Assembly: GCA_048772705.1 (NCBI GenBank)
Contig: JBLWGC010000224.1
Span: 1-64,000 of the forward strand
Length of the DNA: 64,000 nt
Origin: Leidyana gryllorum EB-2025a
Taxonomy: Eukaryota; Apicomplexa
Direction: 5' to 3'
In this document: positions 63,424 to 64,000 of the stretch, one piece after another
Numbering within the stretch: the stretch's first letter is position 1
Layout: every line of letters begins with the position of its first letter
Translations under genes and position numbers: made by a program
The notes under the pieces: model-generated
The model's database searches: none
Seen by the model: the letters and a program-made list of their open reading frames with translations, nothing else
Told to the model about the DNA's origin: nothing

Positions 63424-64000
63424 ATGCCTGAGGAAGTACTATGTGCAGAGTTGAATAACGGGATGCTGATGCCCGCTGTGGGACTGGGCACTTGGCAGTT
63501 GCGGGCAACTCACGAGAGTACCCCAAAGATGGCGACGGAATGCCTGAAGGCTGGTTACTTCCTGATTGACACTGCTGAGGTTTATGGCAACCAACAAGCA
63601 CTTGGAGAGGGTATCAAAGCATTCCGTCCCGATGAACGGGAGAAATCAGAAGCCATCCGACTGGAAGGAATCGACAGATTTCGATGCGTTGATGTCCCAA
63701 GCTTTCTAACCAGTCTGAAGACCCCTCATGAAGATCGGGATTGCTTTGTCACTGGAAAGATATTCCCCCGCGGATACGTAAGTGGAAGAGTGGGTGTGCT
63801 CTCGACTTTGTGGATGATTGCAGCATCCCCCCGAAAAGATACGCGAGCAGGTGCAGAATTATCTGAGCCAGATTGGGCGGCAATCTGCTGACCTCATATT
63901 GATGCACTGGCCGGCCCAAATGACTTCATGGGCAACTCTGGAAGATATGACGAGTCCCAAGAACCACGAAATGAGACTGACTGTATGGCATACGCTCGAG
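63424..64000 (+). CDS. Aldo-keto reductase (3' end outside window)
   Basis: NADPH-dependent carbonyl reductase of the AKR superfamily. Start ATG at 63424 (MPEEVLCAELNNGMLMP). Exon 1 runs to 63777 and intron 63778-63823 is 46 nt; the frame stays open to the window edge. Seen: VGLGTWQL strand 1, catalytic Asp and Tyr in LIDTAEVYGN, catalytic Lys in CFVTGKIFP, catalytic His in LILMHWP. About 45 residues between helix 2 and the Lys strand (FRPDEREKSEAIRLE and following) are longer than usual, an insertion or an unspliced short intron. 195 nt of unremarkable spacer precede it. Confidence 0.88.

Noticed and set aside
1-64000. Transposons, retroelements, viral relics, tRNA or rRNA genes
   Set aside because: No reverse transcriptase, integrase, transposase, capsid or RNA-gene signature was recognised on either strand.

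Overview
The window is a gene-dense piece of a eukaryotic nuclear genome with about 40 protein genes in 64 kb. Most genes carry one to seven GT-AG introns, usually 38-65 nt long. TAA, TAG and TGA all act as ordinary stops. An alveolin (inner membrane complex / cortical alveolar protein) at 45420-48129 places the organism in the Alveolata. A TOM1/TOM3-family seven-helix protein, an alternative oxidase, PAN-type and Thr-rich secreted proteins, a fused fatty acyl-CoA reductase/acyltransferase like that described in ciliates, and probable spliced-leader acceptor sites make a Perkinsus-like protist (Perkinsozoa) the best guess. The genus cannot be proved from the sequence alone. I recognised no tRNA, rRNA, transposon, viral relic or CRISPR array.

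Layout. 1-10508 is a run of five minus-strand genes separated by 17, 13, 33 and 195 nt: MATH-BTB-BACK adaptor, WDR48/UAF1, Snu114/EFTUD2, cathepsin C, and a PAN-like secreted protein. 10551-18940 holds a Lys/Ser-rich protein, a ThDP decarboxylase, a DDX24/Mak5 helicase and a SNF5-like chromatin protein. 19333-26116 is richer in lineage-specific genes: a small membrane protein, a GPI-anchor-like Cys-rich protein, two tandem paralogues with the same C-terminal zinc ribbon, a 631-residue unknown, and a vWA-like adhesin on a Thr/Glu-Pro stalk. 26239-37816 holds Pfs2/WDR33, an acyltransferase-3 protein, an MFS transporter, a WD40 protein, a membrane-anchored acid-lipase-like protein and a long disordered/membrane protein. 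37809-50702 holds FARAT, a TOM1/TOM3 protein, two small unknowns, the alveolin and a helical unknown. 50757-64000 holds AOX, PMP3, APC11, UXT, a HUN-motif-like protein, three small unknowns, eIF6, two tandem centrins, an Orc1/Cdc6 ATPase and an aldo-keto reductase that runs off the window.

Gene packing is the most striking property. Neighbouring coding regions are typically 10-60 nt apart whatever their orientation. One divergent pair shares a CATG as overlapping start codons, one convergent pair has interlocking stop codons, and one same-strand pair overlaps as ATGA. Many starts are preceded within about 10-40 nt by a T-rich tract and AG, as expected for trans-splice acceptors. Exon models were built by reading conserved families through each GT-AG junction. 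For most genes the spliced length is an exact multiple of three; unresolved junctions are named in the entries.
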